A stretch of DNA of 64,000 nt from contig CAYWGH010000018.1 of NCBI GenBank assembly GCA_964457925.1, positions 1-64,000 on the forward strand, given 5' to 3'. The stretch comes from Coneutiohabitans sp964457925. Its GTDB lineage: Bacteria; Zhuqueibacterota; Zhuqueibacteria; Zhuqueibacterales; Zhuqueibacteraceae. Every line of letters starts with the position of its first letter. The first letter of the stretch is position 1. The position numbers and the translations under genes are program-made. The notes beneath the pieces were generated by a model that saw nothing but the letters and a program-made list of their open reading frames with translations, was not told the DNA's origin and made no database searches. Shown here piece after piece: positions 61,949 to 64,000 of this stretch.

Positions 61949-62842
61949 ATGGAAAAAGCCTTTCTGCGGGGAATGACGCGCCGCTATCTTCTCGCTCTCG
62001 GTATACTGGCCATCGTGGCCCTGCTGTCAGATCATTTTCTGCAGAAGAAAATTGCCGCCGAGCGCGGACGCGCAGCGCTGATCAACCTCAGCGGCCGACA
62101 GCGTCTGCTCTCGCAGTATCTCACCCTGCACGCGCTGCGGCTGATCCACAGCCAGACGCCGGCGGAGAGAAAGCACTGGCGGCAGGAGATGCAGCACACC
62201 ATGGAGGAAATGACCGGCGGCATGCACGGCCTGTTGCACGGTGACGCCGCTCAACCGCTGCCCGGCCGGCCCTCCGCGGCGATTCACACATTGTGTTTTT
62301 ACCCGCCGCACAATTTGCACCAGCGCCTGCAGGTGTTCTTGTCCGCCAGCCGGACGCTGGCGCAGGCGGAGGACCGGGCGCTGACGTACGCTCATCCCCA
62401 ATGGCAGTACCTCGCCGCCGCTTCACCGGCGCTGTTACAGTCGCTTGATGAGCTGGTGAAACAGCAACAACGCGAGGGCGAGACTGCCGTCGCGCAACTG
62501 CAATTGTTGGAACGTGGCGTTCTGCTCATCACCATCGTAGTGCTGGCGTTGATGGCATTGTTCATCTTCCGGCCAATGGTGAAGCGGCTGCGAGGGGTTT
62601 TCGCCGAGCGCGCCCGCGCGGCGGCCGAACGGGAAAAGTTGATCGCGGAATTGCAAACGGCCTTGGCCAATGTCAAAACCCTGCGCGGCCTCATCCCCAT
62701 CTGCGCCGGCTGCAAGAAAATTCGCGATGACCGTGGCTACTGGAACAAACTGGAGGATTACATCCAGCGGCATTCCGACGCCGATTTCACCCACGGCCTG
62801 TGTCCGGAATGCCAAAACAATTTCGAATTGAGTGAGGAATAA
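61949..62842 (+). CDS. PilJ-type sensor-domain membrane protein with Cys4 C-terminal motif
   Basis: Protein of 297 residues with an N-terminal membrane helix (about 13-33), a periplasmic domain containing 'SGRQRLLSQ' (PilJ/NarX-type sensor signature), a second helix (about 190-212), then a coiled coil. It ends with 'ICAGCKKIRDDRGYWNKLED', 'YIQRHSDADFTHGLCPEC'. Two CxxC pairs probably bind a metal. This C-terminal motif is known from signalling proteins, usually attached to kinase or receiver domains; no catalytic domain follows here. It lies between coxB and coxA, 40 bp and 55 bp apart, which is unusual. Confidence 0.75.
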   Translation: MEKAFLRGMTRRYLLALGILAIVALLSDHFLQKKIAAERGRAALINLSGRQRLLSQYLTLHALRLIHSQTPAERKHWRQEMQHTMEEMTGGMHGLLHGDAAQPLPGRPSAAIHTLCFYPPHNLHQRLQVFLSASRTLAQAEDRALTYAHPQWQYLAAASPALLQSLDELVKQQQREGETAVAQLQLLERGVLLITIVVLALMALFIFRPMVKRLRGVFAERARAAAEREKLIAELQTALANVKTLRGLIPICAGCKKIRDDRGYWNKLEDYIQRHSDADFTHGLCPECQNNFELSEE

Positions 62843-62897
62843 TCCGCTCTTGTCGTCCCAACGCTGTTTTCACAAGACCATCTCTGAGGAGGAATGC

Positions 62898-64000
<1,103 letters not shown>

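Overview
The window looks like a scaffold of an uncultured FCB-type bacterium, probably Calditrichota/KSB1 or an Ignavibacteria-like relative. The evidence is C-terminal 'NYPNPFNPETTI'-type sorting domains, a PorV/PorQ-like protein, GWxTD and carboxypeptidase-regulatory TonB-receptor proteins, a Sec-type (clade II) nitrous oxide reductase, and many multihaem cytochromes. This placement is inferred from protein style, not from a marker gene. No rRNA, tRNA or CRISPR array was seen. A 100-base N run at 4042-4141 marks a scaffold gap inside a tandem repeat.

Layout. 0-5.4 kb: a secreted nine-haem cytochrome with a T9SS-like tail, two arrays of a 16-bp repeat, a degenerate receiver protein and a receiver-less sigma-54 activator with its own -24/-12 promoter. 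5.7-10.6 kb: a minus-strand operon of four redox proteins (tetrahaem c554-like, 11-haem anchored cytochrome, cytochrome b561-like, NapC/NirT-like), which looks like a quinol-to-periplasm electron conduit. 10.7-17.5 kb: a DHOD-like protein, pyruvate:ferredoxin oxidoreductase and an AspT/YidE-type transporter. 17.6-19.3 kb: small genes and palindromic or MITE-like repeats. 19.4-24.1 kb: an NnrS-like membrane protein, CydB, CydA and OsmC. 24.1-29.4 kb: TonB, two ExbD, ExbB, STAS, TPR and CBS proteins.

29.6-32.2 kb is a decayed locus for a 2-hydroxyacyl-CoA dehydratase/benzoyl-CoA-reductase-type enzyme and its activase. The activase remnant is split by an 841-bp segment (30444-31284) carrying a higBA toxin-antitoxin pair. 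The ends of this segment have the structure of an integron gene cassette with an attC site. Removing it in silico restores the activase frame exactly, so it reads as a lone integron cassette inserted at a secondary GTT site. 32.2-36 kb: a DUF4143 ATPase beside a cytochrome c/EB_dh gene that has a stop codon in its signal peptide, then an Rrf2 regulator.

36-49.4 kb is a complete N2O-reduction locus on the minus strand: ferredoxin-like FAD oxidoreductase, Rieske protein, cytochrome b, pentahaem cytochrome c, NosZ, an unknown membrane protein, NosD, NosF, NosL, an ACT protein, NosY and an FGE-like protein. The gene order suggests a dedicated quinol:NosZ electron path. 49.6-59.2 kb: an Rrf2 regulator, GWxTD protein, PorV-like protein, a large sorting-domain protein and a TonB-dependent receptor. 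59.3-60.6 kb is gene-poor. 60.6-64 kb: Rrf2, cytochrome oxidase subunit II, a PilJ-like sensor protein and the start of subunit I, which runs off the window.

Respiration is the theme throughout: bd oxidase, haem-copper oxidase, NosZ and multihaem cytochromes. Three Rrf2 regulators each sit beside respiratory or redox genes, and the same dyad (GGA-N8-TCC with a T-rich spacer) lies upstream of all three.
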